A stretch of 7,100 nt of DNA from the NCBI GenBank assembly GCA_021442845.1, contig JABUSD010000410.1, positions 1 to 7,100 of the forward strand, given 5' to 3'. A model generated the notes under the pieces. That model worked only from the letters and a program-made list of their open reading frames with translations, made no database searches and was not told the origin of the DNA. Positions 1 through 5,918 of this stretch are shown one piece after another. The position numbers and the translations under genes were made by a program. Source of the stretch: Holdemanella sp. GTDB taxonomy: Bacteria > Bacillota_I > Bacilli_A > Erysipelotrichales > Erysipelotrichaceae. Each line of letters opens with the position of its first letter. Position 1 is the stretch's first letter.

Positions 1-474
1 CTGGATACAGGAACAAGGATTCTATTAGAGACAGTATTAGAACAGGAGAAGGATCCTTTGTCTACTTTAGATCTTGGCTGTGGTATTGGTGTCATAGGGA
101 TTGTTCTTCTTTCCAATTGGAAAACAGCGATGACAATGATTGATATTAATGAAAGAGCGGTTGAATTGACAAAGAGTAACCTTCAAAAATATCAATTGCA
201 GGCATCTGTATATGCACAAAGTGGGATTGTACAAGATACGAAGTTTGAATGCATCCTGTTGAATCCTCCGATTCGAACAGGAAAGAAGATGATCTATTCA
301 CTATTTGATCAGTGTGTTGAGCACCTTGCAAAGGATGGTAGATTCTGGATTGTCATGCGTAAACAACATGGTGCGCAAAGTGCCATTTCCTATCTGGAGG
401 AAAAAGGATGCATTGTAGAAAGAGTTGTCCGTGATAAAGGGTATTGGATTATGAAGATAGAAAAAGCCGATTGA
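1..474 (+). CDS. RsmC/YbxB-like class I SAM-dependent methyltransferase, 3' part
   Basis: The open frame runs from the first base of the window to a TGA at 472-474, so the start lies outside; 157 residues are visible. The first visible residues (LDTGTRILLE) match the segment just before the methyltransferase fold in Gram-positive RsmC/YbxB relatives. Motif I, LDLGCGIGVIG, is at visible residues 23-33 and would bind S-adenosylmethionine; an acidic MIDIN strand follows. The NPPIRTGKK motif at residues 88-96 is the N-P-P-[IF] catalytic loop of N2-guanine RNA/DNA methyltransferases, and the RTGK continuation is typical of the Firmicutes subgroup. The end (GRFWIVMRKQHGA) also fits. The family relative RsmC methylates 16S rRNA guanine; the exact target here is inferred, not shown. 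An in-frame TTG at 58 is too far into the fold to be the true start. Confidence 0.88.
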   Translation: MDTGTRILLETVLEQEKDPLSTLDLGCGIGVIGIVLLSNWKTAMTMIDINERAVELTKSNLQKYQLQASVYAQSGIVQDTKFECILLNPPIRTGKKMIYSLFDQCVEHLAKDGRFWIVMRKQHGAQSAISYLEEKGCIVERVVRDKGYWIMKIEKAD

Positions 475-485
475 TTTCGGCTTTT
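462..485. terminator. Bidirectional intrinsic terminator between convergent genes
   Basis: A perfect 9-bp stem, AAAAGCCGA (462-470) and TCGGCTTTT (477-485), encloses a six-base loop. The A-run on the left arm becomes a U-run for leftward transcripts and the T-run on the right serves rightward ones, so the hairpin can end both the methyltransferase and the RpiR-type gene. The methyltransferase stop codon (472-474) lies in the loop, and the regulator's stop codon begins two bases beyond the right arm. Confidence 0.8.
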
Positions 486-486
486 C

Positions 487-1230
487 TTATTTGTGTGGAT
501 TATTAACCTGGTAGGATAGCAATTCGGCAAATACCATCATGACAGGAATGTTGTCAAGGATGATATTTTCATTAGGAAATGCAGCTGGAAGGGTGATTGT
601 ATGCGATACATAATCTTCCATGAAACTTTTTGGCGTGGTTGTGACAAGCCATACTTCAGTCAGGTTCTCTGATGCAAGCTTGACTAAAGGCATAAAGAAG
701 TGTTCTTCCCCTGATTGCGAAAACAGGATGATTAAAGAATCTGGAGAAGAGATATTGGTGTTATGACTAAACGCAACAGGACTTTCCGATGCGATGGATA
801 CAACACCTCTCTCTTTTAGGTTGATCTGTAATTTTTCAGCTGGAAGGTAGGATCTGTATAATCCGTAACAGTAGACTATATCCGCTGTTTCGATTTTCTT
901 ACACAGCTTTTCAATCAATCCAGAATCCAATGCATTTATCTGTTCTAACGCTTTAGTGTAGGATGTTGTGATATCCTGGATTGGATTTCTAACATCTTCC
1001 TGTTCGGTGCTTTTAAGGTGATATATCATATCGGCACAGAAATCTTTATATCCGCTATAGCCAAGTGTCTTACAGAAGCGAAGCACTGCAGAGGTAGATG
1101 TATTTGCCAATCGCGATAGAGAAGAAATTGTATTGGTTAGAATCAATTCGGGGTTTTTGATTAGAAGGTCACATACTTTTTTTTCTGATTTTGAAAAATT
1201 AGGGATGTTATTCTTGATTTTGTTAATCAT
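487..1230 (-). CDS. RpiR/MurR-family transcriptional regulator (HTH + SIS)
   Basis: This is a 247-residue protein of usual length for the family. The N-terminal HTH_6 domain covers about residues 1-77: FSKSEKKVCDLLIKNP, then ISSLSRLANTSTSAVLRFCKTLGYSGYKDF, the typical helix-turn-helix with recognition helix. A C-terminal SIS sugar-phosphate-binding domain covers about residues 110-240 and has the phosphate-loop-like SQSGEE at 171-176. Family members sense phosphosugars and usually repress or activate sugar-use genes, but no sugar gene is next to it here. The start at 1230 is preferred over an in-frame ATG at 1275 for three reasons: the family's conserved N-terminus begins near it, a weak Shine-Dalgarno (GAAAAGAG, 1245-1238) sits 7 bases upstream, and a TATAAT box lies inside the longer version. 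It is divergent from the MATE gene, so local control of that gene is plausible but inferred. Confidence 0.9.
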   Translation of the reverse strand: MINKIKNNIPNFSKSEKKVCDLLIKNPELILTNTISSLSRLANTSTSAVLRFCKTLGYSGYKDFCADMIYHLKSTEQEDVRNPIQDITTSYTKALEQINALDSGLIEKLCKKIETADIVYCYGLYRSYLPAEKLQINLKERGVVSIASESPVAFSHNTNISSPDSLIILFSQSGEEHFFMPLVKLASENLTEVWLVTTTPKSFMEDYVSHTITLPAAFPNENIILDNIPVMMVFAELLSYQVNNPHK

Positions 1231-1252
1231 ATCTATACTCTTTTCTATTTGT

Positions 1253-1281
1253 ATTATACATGATAATATTGTCAATATAAA
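1253..1281 (-). promoter_or_regulatory. Probable promoter of the RpiR-type gene
   Basis: On the minus strand a perfect TATAAT (1258-1253) lies 17 bases downstream of a weak -35, TTTATA (1281-1276). Transcription would begin near 1246, giving a leader of about 16 bases before the ATG at 1230. A TTGACA also occurs at 1275-1270 but is only 11 bases from the TATAAT, too close to pair with it. Confidence 0.5.
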
Positions 1282-1321
1282 ACGTATAATATGGTAAAAT
1301 TGTCATATATGTTGTAAAATT
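1261..1321. repeat. Imperfect AT-rich direct repeats and a palindrome in the rpiR-type/MATE divergent region
   Basis: TGATAATATTGTCA (1261-1274) recurs as TGGTAAAATTGTCA (1292-1305), 12 of 14 bases identical and offset by 31 bp. A weaker copy of the first part, TTGTAAAATT (1312-1321), follows 20 bp later. The offsets are close to three and two helical turns. Overlapping the first copy is a perfect 13-bp palindrome, ATATTG-T-CAATAT (1266-1278), which covers the -35 region of the leftward promoter. These are candidate operators for the RpiR-type protein or another regulator. Chance repeats are common in such AT-rich DNA, so this stays tentative. Confidence 0.4.
1285..1290 (+). promoter_or_regulatory. 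Candidate -10 box for the MATE gene
   Basis: A perfect TATAAT lies on the plus strand, about 54 bases before the preferred ATG of the MATE gene. No good -35 is found at 16-18 bases upstream. Two TAAAAT hexamers (1295-1300 and 1315-1320) are alternatives, so the true start of transcription cannot be fixed by reading. A promoter with a poor -35 would fit dependence on an activator. Confidence 0.35.
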
Positions 1322-1343
1322 TTTGTATAGAGAAGGTATGTAT

Positions 1344-2687
1344 ATGGAAAAGAGAAAATATAGTTCATTTTATAAAGAAATATTTGTATTAGCTTTGCCA
1401 ATTGCTGGTCAACATCTGATTTCTCAGGTATTACAGCTGATTGATAATATCATGGTTGGATCTTTGGGAGAAGACAGTATTTCAGCTGTTGCGATCAACT
1501 TTACTTTTACATGGCTGATTATGACATTCTTTATGGGCTTTTCCAGTGGATCCAGTGTACTTTGTGCACAGGAATATGGGCGTAAAAACATAGCGAAGAT
1601 GAAGGCGTTAACCGCAACGGTTATTCGAATCAATCTGGTTATTGCTGCAATCATGTTCACGGTGGGAACGATTTTTCCATCGCAGATTCTAAGTTTATAT
1701 ACAAACCAGCAGGGTGTTGTCCAAAAAGGTGTGGAATACTTCTCCGTTATTAAATATTCCATTCCAGTCTTTGCGGTAAATTTTGCTTTGATTTCTATGT
1801 TGCAGGCAGCCAAAAATGTAAAGATTGGATTCATTAATACAACCATTTCCTGTGTTGTGAATGCAGGACTGAATTATTTGCTGATTTATGGAAAATTCGG
1901 TTTTCCTTGCCTTGGCGTAAAAGGAGCGGCTATCGCAACATTAGTGGCAAGGCTGGTTGAACTGGGCATAGTGCTTTTCTATATCTTCTTTATGGAAAAG
2001 ACATTGAACTTCAAAGTGAGCGATTTCTTCTTGCGACTTGATAAAGAATCTTTTAAGACATTGTTTAAGGTATCTATTCCTATTCTTGTGATTGAAATAC
2101 TAAGTAATCTTGTATCTTCTGTGCAGACAAGTATTACAGGTCATATCTCACCGTATTATATTGCAGCAAATTCAATTGTGCATACAGCATGGGTGATTCC
2201 GAGTACATTAAGCTTTGGAATTTCAATGGCAAGTGGTGTTATGATTGGAAATGTCATAGGTGAAGGGGATATGGAAAAAGTGCAGGCCTATGCCGAGAAA
2301 TTTGTAGGATTTGGTGTGCTTTTTGGGATTATCAATAGTGCTGTGCTAACGATTATTCTTCCAATCATTATGGCACAGTACAATGTTACAGCAGAAACGT
2401 TGGATTTAGCGGGCAAAATGGGAAAACTTGCGATTGTGACAGTATTCTTCATTTCAGTTGCATCAATTGTGTGCAATGGCGTTATAAAGGCATCTGGAAA
2501 TACGAGAACATTATTGATTTTAGATATTGTTGCTAACTGGGTTATAGCGATTCCACTTGGATATATCTGTGCATTTGTGATTAAAGTACCTGTCCATTAT
2601 CTATATCTGATTCTTCGCGGTGGAAACATTGTGAAAGGGGTATGGGGGACATATAAGGTAAAGACAAAATCATGGATGAAGGCATAA
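1344..2687 (+). CDS. MATE-family multidrug/metabolite efflux transporter
   Basis: This is a 447-residue polytopic membrane protein of normal MATE length, with about twelve hydrophobic segments in two similar halves. Family signatures are visible: an N-terminal LALPIAGQHLISQVLQLIDN followed by IMVGSLGEDSISAVAI, then GVKGAAIATLVAR near the middle, SGVMIGNVIGEGD in the second half, GVIKASGNTR in the late region, and a C-terminal IPLGYICAFVIKVPV segment ending in a basic, W-containing tail. Such proteins export drugs or metabolites in exchange for H+ or Na+; the substrate is unknown. The start at 1344 is chosen because AGAGAAGG (1329-1336) lies 7 bases upstream. An in-frame ATG at 1338 is only one base from that site, and a TTG at 1323 lies before it. 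The gene is divergent from the RpiR-type regulator and convergent with the deoR-type gene. Confidence 0.92.
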   Translation: MEKRKYSSFYKEIFVLALPIAGQHLISQVLQLIDNIMVGSLGEDSISAVAINFTFTWLIMTFFMGFSSGSSVLCAQEYGRKNIAKMKALTATVIRINLVIAAIMFTVGTIFPSQILSLYTNQQGVVQKGVEYFSVIKYSIPVFAVNFALISMLQAAKNVKIGFINTTISCVVNAGLNYLLIYGKFGFPCLGVKGAAIATLVARLVELGIVLFYIFFMEKTLNFKVSDFFLRLDKESFKTLFKVSIPILVIEILSNLVSSVQTSITGHISPYYIAANSIVHTAWVIPSTLSFGISMASGVMIGNVIGEGDMEKVQAYAEKFVGFGVLFGIINSAVLTIILPIIMAQYNVTAETLDLAGKMGKLAIVTVFFISVASIVCNGVIKASGNTRTLLILDIVANWVIAIPLGYICAFVIKVPVHYLYLILRGGNIVKGVWGTYKVKTKSWMKA

Positions 2688-2693
2688 TAATGA

Positions 2694-2717
2694 AAAAGGC
2701 GATGACAATCGCCTTTT
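2694..2717. terminator. Bidirectional intrinsic terminator between MATE and DeoR-type genes
   Basis: A perfect 10-bp stem, AAAAGGCGAT (2694-2703) and ATCGCCTTTT (2708-2717), has a GACA tetraloop. Its A/T ends give a U-run in both directions. It begins six bases after the MATE stop codon, and its right arm includes two bases of the DeoR-type gene's TAA (2718-2716). Confidence 0.85.
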
Positions 2718-3471
2718 ATACTTGAATGATTTCTTTTACTCCCTTTATCTGTTTAACTTGATCCGGTGTAAGCTGATTTGTAATCAGTTTATCGATTTCA
2801 TGGAATTTACAGTATTCAAAACGTGCCGTAGTGCTGAATTTTGAACTGTCACATACACCGATGATTACTTTGCTCTGGTTGATTACGTGCCGTTTCACGC
2901 TGATATCTCCTTCTGAGATGCTTGTCAGACCTTTGGAATTCCTGATTCCATCGGTACCGATGATCGCAACATCAAAATGCATGCTGTCAATCATATGGTC
3001 GCTGAAATATCCATATGTACGCAAACCGTTATTGAAGATGACGCCTCCAACAAAGATAATATCCAGATTCATAAGGGCGCATTGGTTCGCTAGCGGAATT
3101 GAATTTGTAACAATTGTTAAGTCTTTTTTAGAAGATAGGAAAGGGGCTCCTAACAAAACGGTACTTCCTGCATCAAGAAAGACTACCATTCCATCCTGTA
3201 TTTCTTTCATGGCACGAACCATGATTGGCTTTTTTAACTCTGGATTTTCCTCTCTTCGCATTGCTAGTGGTGTTTCTGTCATGGCATTGACGATTCTGGC
3301 ATATCCATGTTCCCTGACAATGATGTTTCGGCTTTCTAATTCATTTAAATCCGTACGCAATGTCTCTGGGGTAACGTGTAGCTGTTTTGCCAGGTCAACA
3401 ATCTTTACACGATTCTCTATTGTCAGAATCTGCCGGATTGTAGCTAAGCGTGCTTCTTTTTTCTTAGACAT
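2716..3471 (-). CDS. DeoR/GlpR-family transcriptional regulator
   Basis: This is a 251-residue protein of standard family length. The N-terminal DeoR helix-turn-helix lies at about residues 5-58: ARLATIRQIL, then VKIVDLAKQLHVTPETLRTDLNELE and IIVREHGYARI. The C-terminal sugar-phosphate sensor domain shows FLDAGSTVLLGAPFL (98-112), IVTNSIPLA (120-128), VGGVIFNNGLRTYGYFS (141-157), IIGTDGI (170-176) and CDSSKF (208-213), all typical positions. Members usually repress sugar or nucleoside genes and release DNA on binding a phosphorylated sugar. The Shine-Dalgarno AAGGAG lies 7 bases before the ATG and merges with the stop codon of the upstream pgeF gene (gap 11 bases), so it is the last gene of a three-gene operon. 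It may autoregulate that operon; this is inferred. Confidence 0.93.
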   Translation of the reverse strand: MSKKKEARLATIRQILTIENRVKIVDLAKQLHVTPETLRTDLNELESRNIIVREHGYARIVNAMTETPLAMRREENPELKKPIMVRAMKEIQDGMVVFLDAGSTVLLGAPFLSSKKDLTIVTNSIPLANQCALMNLDIIFVGGVIFNNGLRTYGYFSDHMIDSMHFDVAIIGTDGIRNSKGLTSISEGDISVKRHVINQSKVIIGVCDSSKFSTTARFEYCKFHEIDKLITNQLTPDQVKQIKGVKEIIQV

Positions 3472-3482
3472 AATTATTCTCC

Positions 3483-4244
3483 TTATTTTATATAACCGAA
3501 CGTGAAGTGTTCCCCTGTTTTCTTTTCGTTGCGATAGCTAAAGCAGCATTCTAATTCTTTCTTTGTATCCAGTGTAGAAGGGAATATGTTTTCCTCTAAT
3601 ACACCAGCATTACGTAACATCTGTATATTCAATCCCTGATTATCGATATAAGCTTTCTCATTTGGCATATAGCGGATAAATGGTTCTACATCAAATGGAA
3701 GAGTTTTAACCTGTTCAACAACCTCCATGCCGACTTCTAATGAATCAAATAGGATGCTTGGTGAAAAATAGGCTTTAATGGATTCTGGATGCATAAGGCC
3801 TTTTTCAATCAATTCATTTACACCTTTCATTGTGATTGCCTGCACGGTTCCTTTCCATCCGGAATGGATAGTCGCAATGCATGGCGTTGTTTCATCGACA
3901 AGCAGCAATCCAACACAATCGGCAGTAAAGACACCAATCAATACATTTCTATCGGTTGTATATAGACCATCTACATTCATGATGCTTGTATCTTTATCAA
4001 AAGCACCTCGTTTCCTATCTTTCTTATAGACCTGACATAGATTGGCAGTATGTTTTTGCCATGGCAGACACCAGTTCTCCAGTGGCACATTTATATCTTT
4101 GGATAATGTCTTTCGATTGATCATGACATCATCTGGATTGATGCAGACATGCAGTGCCGTATTATTCTTTTCGGGATTGGATAGAACCTTTAAGGTTGTT
4201 GCACCAAAAATACAATTGGAATCGATATGTATAATCTTATTCAT
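3483..4244 (-). CDS. pgeF: PgeF/YlmD/YfiH-type multicopper-oxidase-like enzyme (LACC1 family)
   Basis: This 253-residue protein has the usual family length. The three metal/catalytic residues are in place: H65 in QKHTANL, C110 in GVFTADC, and H127 in IHSGWKG. DGLYTTDRNVLIGVFTADC (92-110) and CCFSYR (233-238) are also family landmarks. Known relatives act in peptidoglycan editing (E. coli PgeF corrects serine wrongly placed in the stem peptide), and LACC1-type relatives cleave purine nucleosides; which activity applies here cannot be read. Variants from the common pattern are ADCVG where ADCVP is usual, SPSI (161-164) where GPSI is usual, and TGE near the C-terminus where TGR is usual. It overlaps the flavin-reductase gene upstream by 8 bases. 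An AAAGG inside that gene, about 11 bases before the ATG, suggests coupled translation. In many Firmicutes this gene sits near ftsZ/sepF; here it does not. Confidence 0.9.
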   Translation of the reverse strand: MNKIIHIDSNCIFGATTLKVLSNPEKNNTALHVCINPDDVMINRKTLSKDINVPLENWCLPWQKHTANLCQVYKKDRKRGAFDKDTSIMNVDGLYTTDRNVLIGVFTADCVGLLLVDETTPCIATIHSGWKGTVQAITMKGVNELIEKGLMHPESIKAYFSPSILFDSLEVGMEVVEQVKTLPFDVEPFIRYMPNEKAYIDNQGLNIQMLRNAGVLEENIFPSTLDTKKELECCFSYRNEKKTGEHFTFGYIK

Positions 4245-4737
4245 TGATATACATACCTTTGACTTTGCCGATATAGATTGTATGCAGATCCATATCTGGA
4301 TAATGCTTAGTTAAAATTTCCTTGTTAAGGAATGAATCTTCTTTTAGGGAATCGATATAAATTTTCTCGCATATAATGGTAAACTTTGCTTCTTCAAATG
4401 TAGGCGTTCCTTCAATTTCTGTAACATGAAAGTTAACCGTAGAAATCTTATCTTCATCCTTTCCGGATACTTTACCTAGATATCCTAATTCTTTTTTCTT
4501 TCCATCAAAGAAAGAGATAGAAAAAGTTGTCGAATTATCTACGAATTCATGTGTATAGCGCTGAGGACGGATAAAGACCATGACAACATCTTCGTTCCAT
4601 AAATGACCGGCCATCCCCCATGAAGCAGTCATTGTATTTGTGATGCCATCTTTTTTAGCACTGATCAGCATCCAATCGTTTCCGATCTTAGTAAAGGGAT
4701 TAAAATCGATTAATTTTCTATCTATTTGTTTAAACAT
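4237..4737 (-). CDS. Flavin-reductase-like (FMN-binding split barrel) protein
   Basis: This 166-residue protein matches the flavin reductase-like fold of small clostridial proteins. NPFTKIGNDWMLISA is at 13-27, TNTMTASWGMAGHLW at 33-47 (the usual FMN-contact region), VFIRPQRYTHEFVDN at 54-68, and FSISFFD at 72-78. The C-terminal HTIYIGKVKGMYI completes the barrel. Relatives bind FMN and either reduce it with NAD(P)H or act as flavoproteins of unknown substrate; the role here is unassigned. The ATG at 4737 has AAAGGAG 6 bases upstream. It is the first gene of the leftward operon with pgeF and the deoR-type gene, and it is divergent from hrcA. A redox partner role for the next gene's product is conceivable but unsupported. 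Confidence 0.88.
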   Translation of the reverse strand: MFKQIDRKLIDFNPFTKIGNDWMLISAKKDGITNTMTASWGMAGHLWNEDVVMVFIRPQRYTHEFVDNSTTFSISFFDGKKKELGYLGKVSGKDEDKISTVNFHVTEIEGTPTFEEAKFTIICEKIYIDSLKEDSFLNKEILTKHYPDMDLHTIYIGKVKGMYINE

Positions 4738-4760
4738 AAATTTCTCCTTTTGTTTTCTTC

Positions 4761-4766
4761 ATTATA
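4761..4766 (-). promoter_or_regulatory. Candidate -10 box of the leftward flavin reductase-pgeF-deoR operon
   Basis: The minus strand reads TATAAT at 4766-4761, which would start transcription near 4754 and leave a leader of about 17 bases containing the AAGGAG site (4749-4744). The expected -35 position lies in a T-run (A-run on plus, about 4767-4790) and has no good match. Upstream A/T tracts may compensate by binding the RNA polymerase alpha subunit. Confidence 0.5.
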
Positions 4767-4801
4767 AATAAAAAAACAAAAGAAAAAAAGCGAAATGCTT
4801 T

Positions 4802-4828
4802 TTAGCACTATTTTGTTGACACTGCTAA
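4802..4828. promoter_or_regulatory. CIRCE-like HrcA operator, upstream copy
   Basis: TTAGCACTA (4802-4810), a nine-base spacer, and CACTGCTAA (4820-4828) match the CIRCE form TTAGCACTC-N9-GAGTGCTAA at 8 of 9 and 7 of 9 positions, with exactly the canonical spacing. The hrcA -35 hexamer (4816-4821) sits inside it, so bound HrcA would block RNA polymerase. The inner (right) half-site is the weaker one. Confidence 0.8.
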
Positions 4829-4843
4829 TAATTGTGATATACT
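4816..4843 (+). promoter_or_regulatory. Promoter of the hrcA-grpE-dnaK operon
   Basis: A consensus -35 TTGACA (4816-4821), a 16-base spacer and TATACT (4838-4843) form a strong vegetative promoter, with TG at 4835-4836 giving an extended -10. Transcription should begin near 4850, leaving a leader of about 34 bases. CIRCE-like elements lie over the -35 and over the start site, so repression by HrcA with relief on heat or misfolding stress is expected. Confidence 0.85.
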
Positions 4844-4844
4844 G

Positions 4845-4871
4845 TTAGCAGATACAGAAAGTGAGTGCTAG
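4845..4871. promoter_or_regulatory. CIRCE-like HrcA operator, downstream copy
   Basis: TTAGCAGAT (4845-4853), a nine-base spacer, and GAGTGCTAG (4863-4871) match the CIRCE form at 6 of 9 and 8 of 9 positions with canonical spacing. It spans the expected transcription start and ends directly against the hrcA Shine-Dalgarno (AAAGGAG, 4872-4878). Here the left, inner half-site is the weak one, the mirror image of the upstream copy. Confidence 0.75.
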
Positions 4872-4883
4872 AAAGGAGTTAAT

Positions 4884-5918
4884 ATGGGACTAACAAATAG
4901 ACAAAAGATTATATTCAAGACAATTGTCGAAGAATTTACTCGTTGTGCAGAACCTATTGGCTCTAAAACACTGATGGATCTATTAGATTTTCCGGTTAGT
5001 TCAGCAACCATTCGTAATGAAATGGCAGCGCTTGAAAAAGCAGGATTATTAGAAAAGACACACACATCGAGTGGACGTATTCCAAGTCAGCTAGGATATA
5101 GATATTATGTGGAATATCTATTGGAAGTCGATCTGGATGCAGAGACAAAGATGTCACTACAGACAATCTTTTCAGAAAGGCATTATTCATTGGATGAGGT
5201 CGTTGAAAAGACATGTAGTATTCTGTCGCATATGACAAATCTAACAAGTGTCGTATTAGGACCAGATAGCCGCAGGCAGACACTTCAAAACGTACAGCTG
5301 ATTCCGGTCAGCCGGAACAAAGCGGTTGCCATCTTTGTGACAAGCGAGGGACATACAGAAAATAAGACATTCCATTTTAAATCGGATGTATCCATTGAAG
5401 ATATCAAGAATTGTACGGATATCCTAAATGATCAGCTGGTGGGGACGCCTATCTGTGATGTTGTTGAAAAAATGAAGGAAATTGAACCTTTGATGGCTGC
5501 AAAGCTTGTCCGCCATGAAGTACTGTTTGAAGCATTTGTGACGGCATTTATGCGATTCGCAACAGAAAAGGTTGCGGTATCAGGACGAAGCAATATGTTA
5601 TATCAACCTGAATTCAGCGATTTGACACGGTTGAGGAATCTGATGAACGTGTTGGAAAATAGCCAGTTATTTAGAGAATGGACAGGGCAGAATTCAAATA
5701 TAGCGATTCAGATAGGAAAACGAAATGAGCTGATTCAGATTGGTGACTGCTCAGTTGTCACAACGAGGTTCCATTATAACGGCAACGAAGAAGGTAAGCT
5801 TATGGTTGTGGGACCAAACCGCATGCAGTATGCAAAGGTTGTTGCTTTGATGGATTATATGTCAAATGTAATAGAAGATATTTTTCTAGATGAAAAAGGA
5901 GGTGGCAAACGTGAGTAA
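4884..5918 (+). CDS. hrcA: Heat-inducible transcription repressor HrcA
   Basis: This 344-residue protein is full length for HrcA. The N-terminal winged helix-turn-helix is unmistakable: LTNRQKIIFKTIVEEF at 3-18, EPIGSKTL at 23-30, VSSATIRNEMAALEKAGLLE at 38-57, and the wing THTSSGRIPSQLGYRYYV at 59-76. The rest is the GAF-like and dimerisation region, including SVVLGPDSRRQTLQNVQLIPVS and the late IQIGKRNE and VTTRFHYNGNEEGKLMVVGPNRMQYAKVV. HrcA binds CIRCE as a dimer and represses class I heat-shock genes; GroEL keeps it active in known systems. The ATG at 4884 has AAAGGAG five bases upstream. It is the first gene of the hrcA-grpE-dnaK operon and overlaps grpE by 8 bases, suggesting coupled translation. 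Autorepression through the two CIRCE-like sites upstream is expected. Confidence 0.97.
   Translation: MGLTNRQKIIFKTIVEEFTRCAEPIGSKTLMDLLDFPVSSATIRNEMAALEKAGLLEKTHTSSGRIPSQLGYRYYVEYLLEVDLDAETKMSLQTIFSERHYSLDEVVEKTCSILSHMTNLTSVVLGPDSRRQTLQNVQLIPVSRNKAVAIFVTSEGHTENKTFHFKSDVSIEDIKNCTDILNDQLVGTPICDVVEKMKEIEPLMAAKLVRHEVLFEAFVTAFMRFATEKVAVSGRSNMLYQPEFSDLTRLRNLMNVLENSQLFREWTGQNSNIAIQIGKRNELIQIGDCSVVTTRFHYNGNEEGKLMVVGPNRMQYAKVVALMDYMSNVIEDIFLDEKGGGKRE

Noticed and set aside
1270..1275. Perfect TTGACA on the minus strand upstream of the RpiR-type gene
   Set aside because: It lies only 11 bases from the TATAAT at 1258-1253, too close for a functional -35/-10 pair, and the hexamer at the proper distance on the other side (1252-1247) is poor.
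1424..1846. A 140-codon open frame opposite the MATE gene
   Set aside because: It is antisense to conserved membrane segments of a clear transporter and shows no family resemblance of its own.
2831..3505. A 224-codon open frame on the plus strand, opposite the DeoR-type gene
   Set aside because: It is fully antisense to a gene with clear DeoR motifs, has no recognisable domain and no ribosome site, and its make-up is that of a complementary-strand shadow.
4785..4803. Small hairpin AAAAAGC / GCTTTTT before the hrcA promoter
   Set aside because: The stem has only two G-C pairs and no gene ends nearby that needs a terminator; its right end merges with the CIRCE-like arm. It is probably a by-product of the A/T tracts.
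5890..5910. ATG at 5890 as the grpE start
   Set aside because: The strong AAAGGAGG lies downstream of this ATG and is correctly spaced for the GTG at 5911. The seven extra residues would simply be a translation of the ribosome-binding site.
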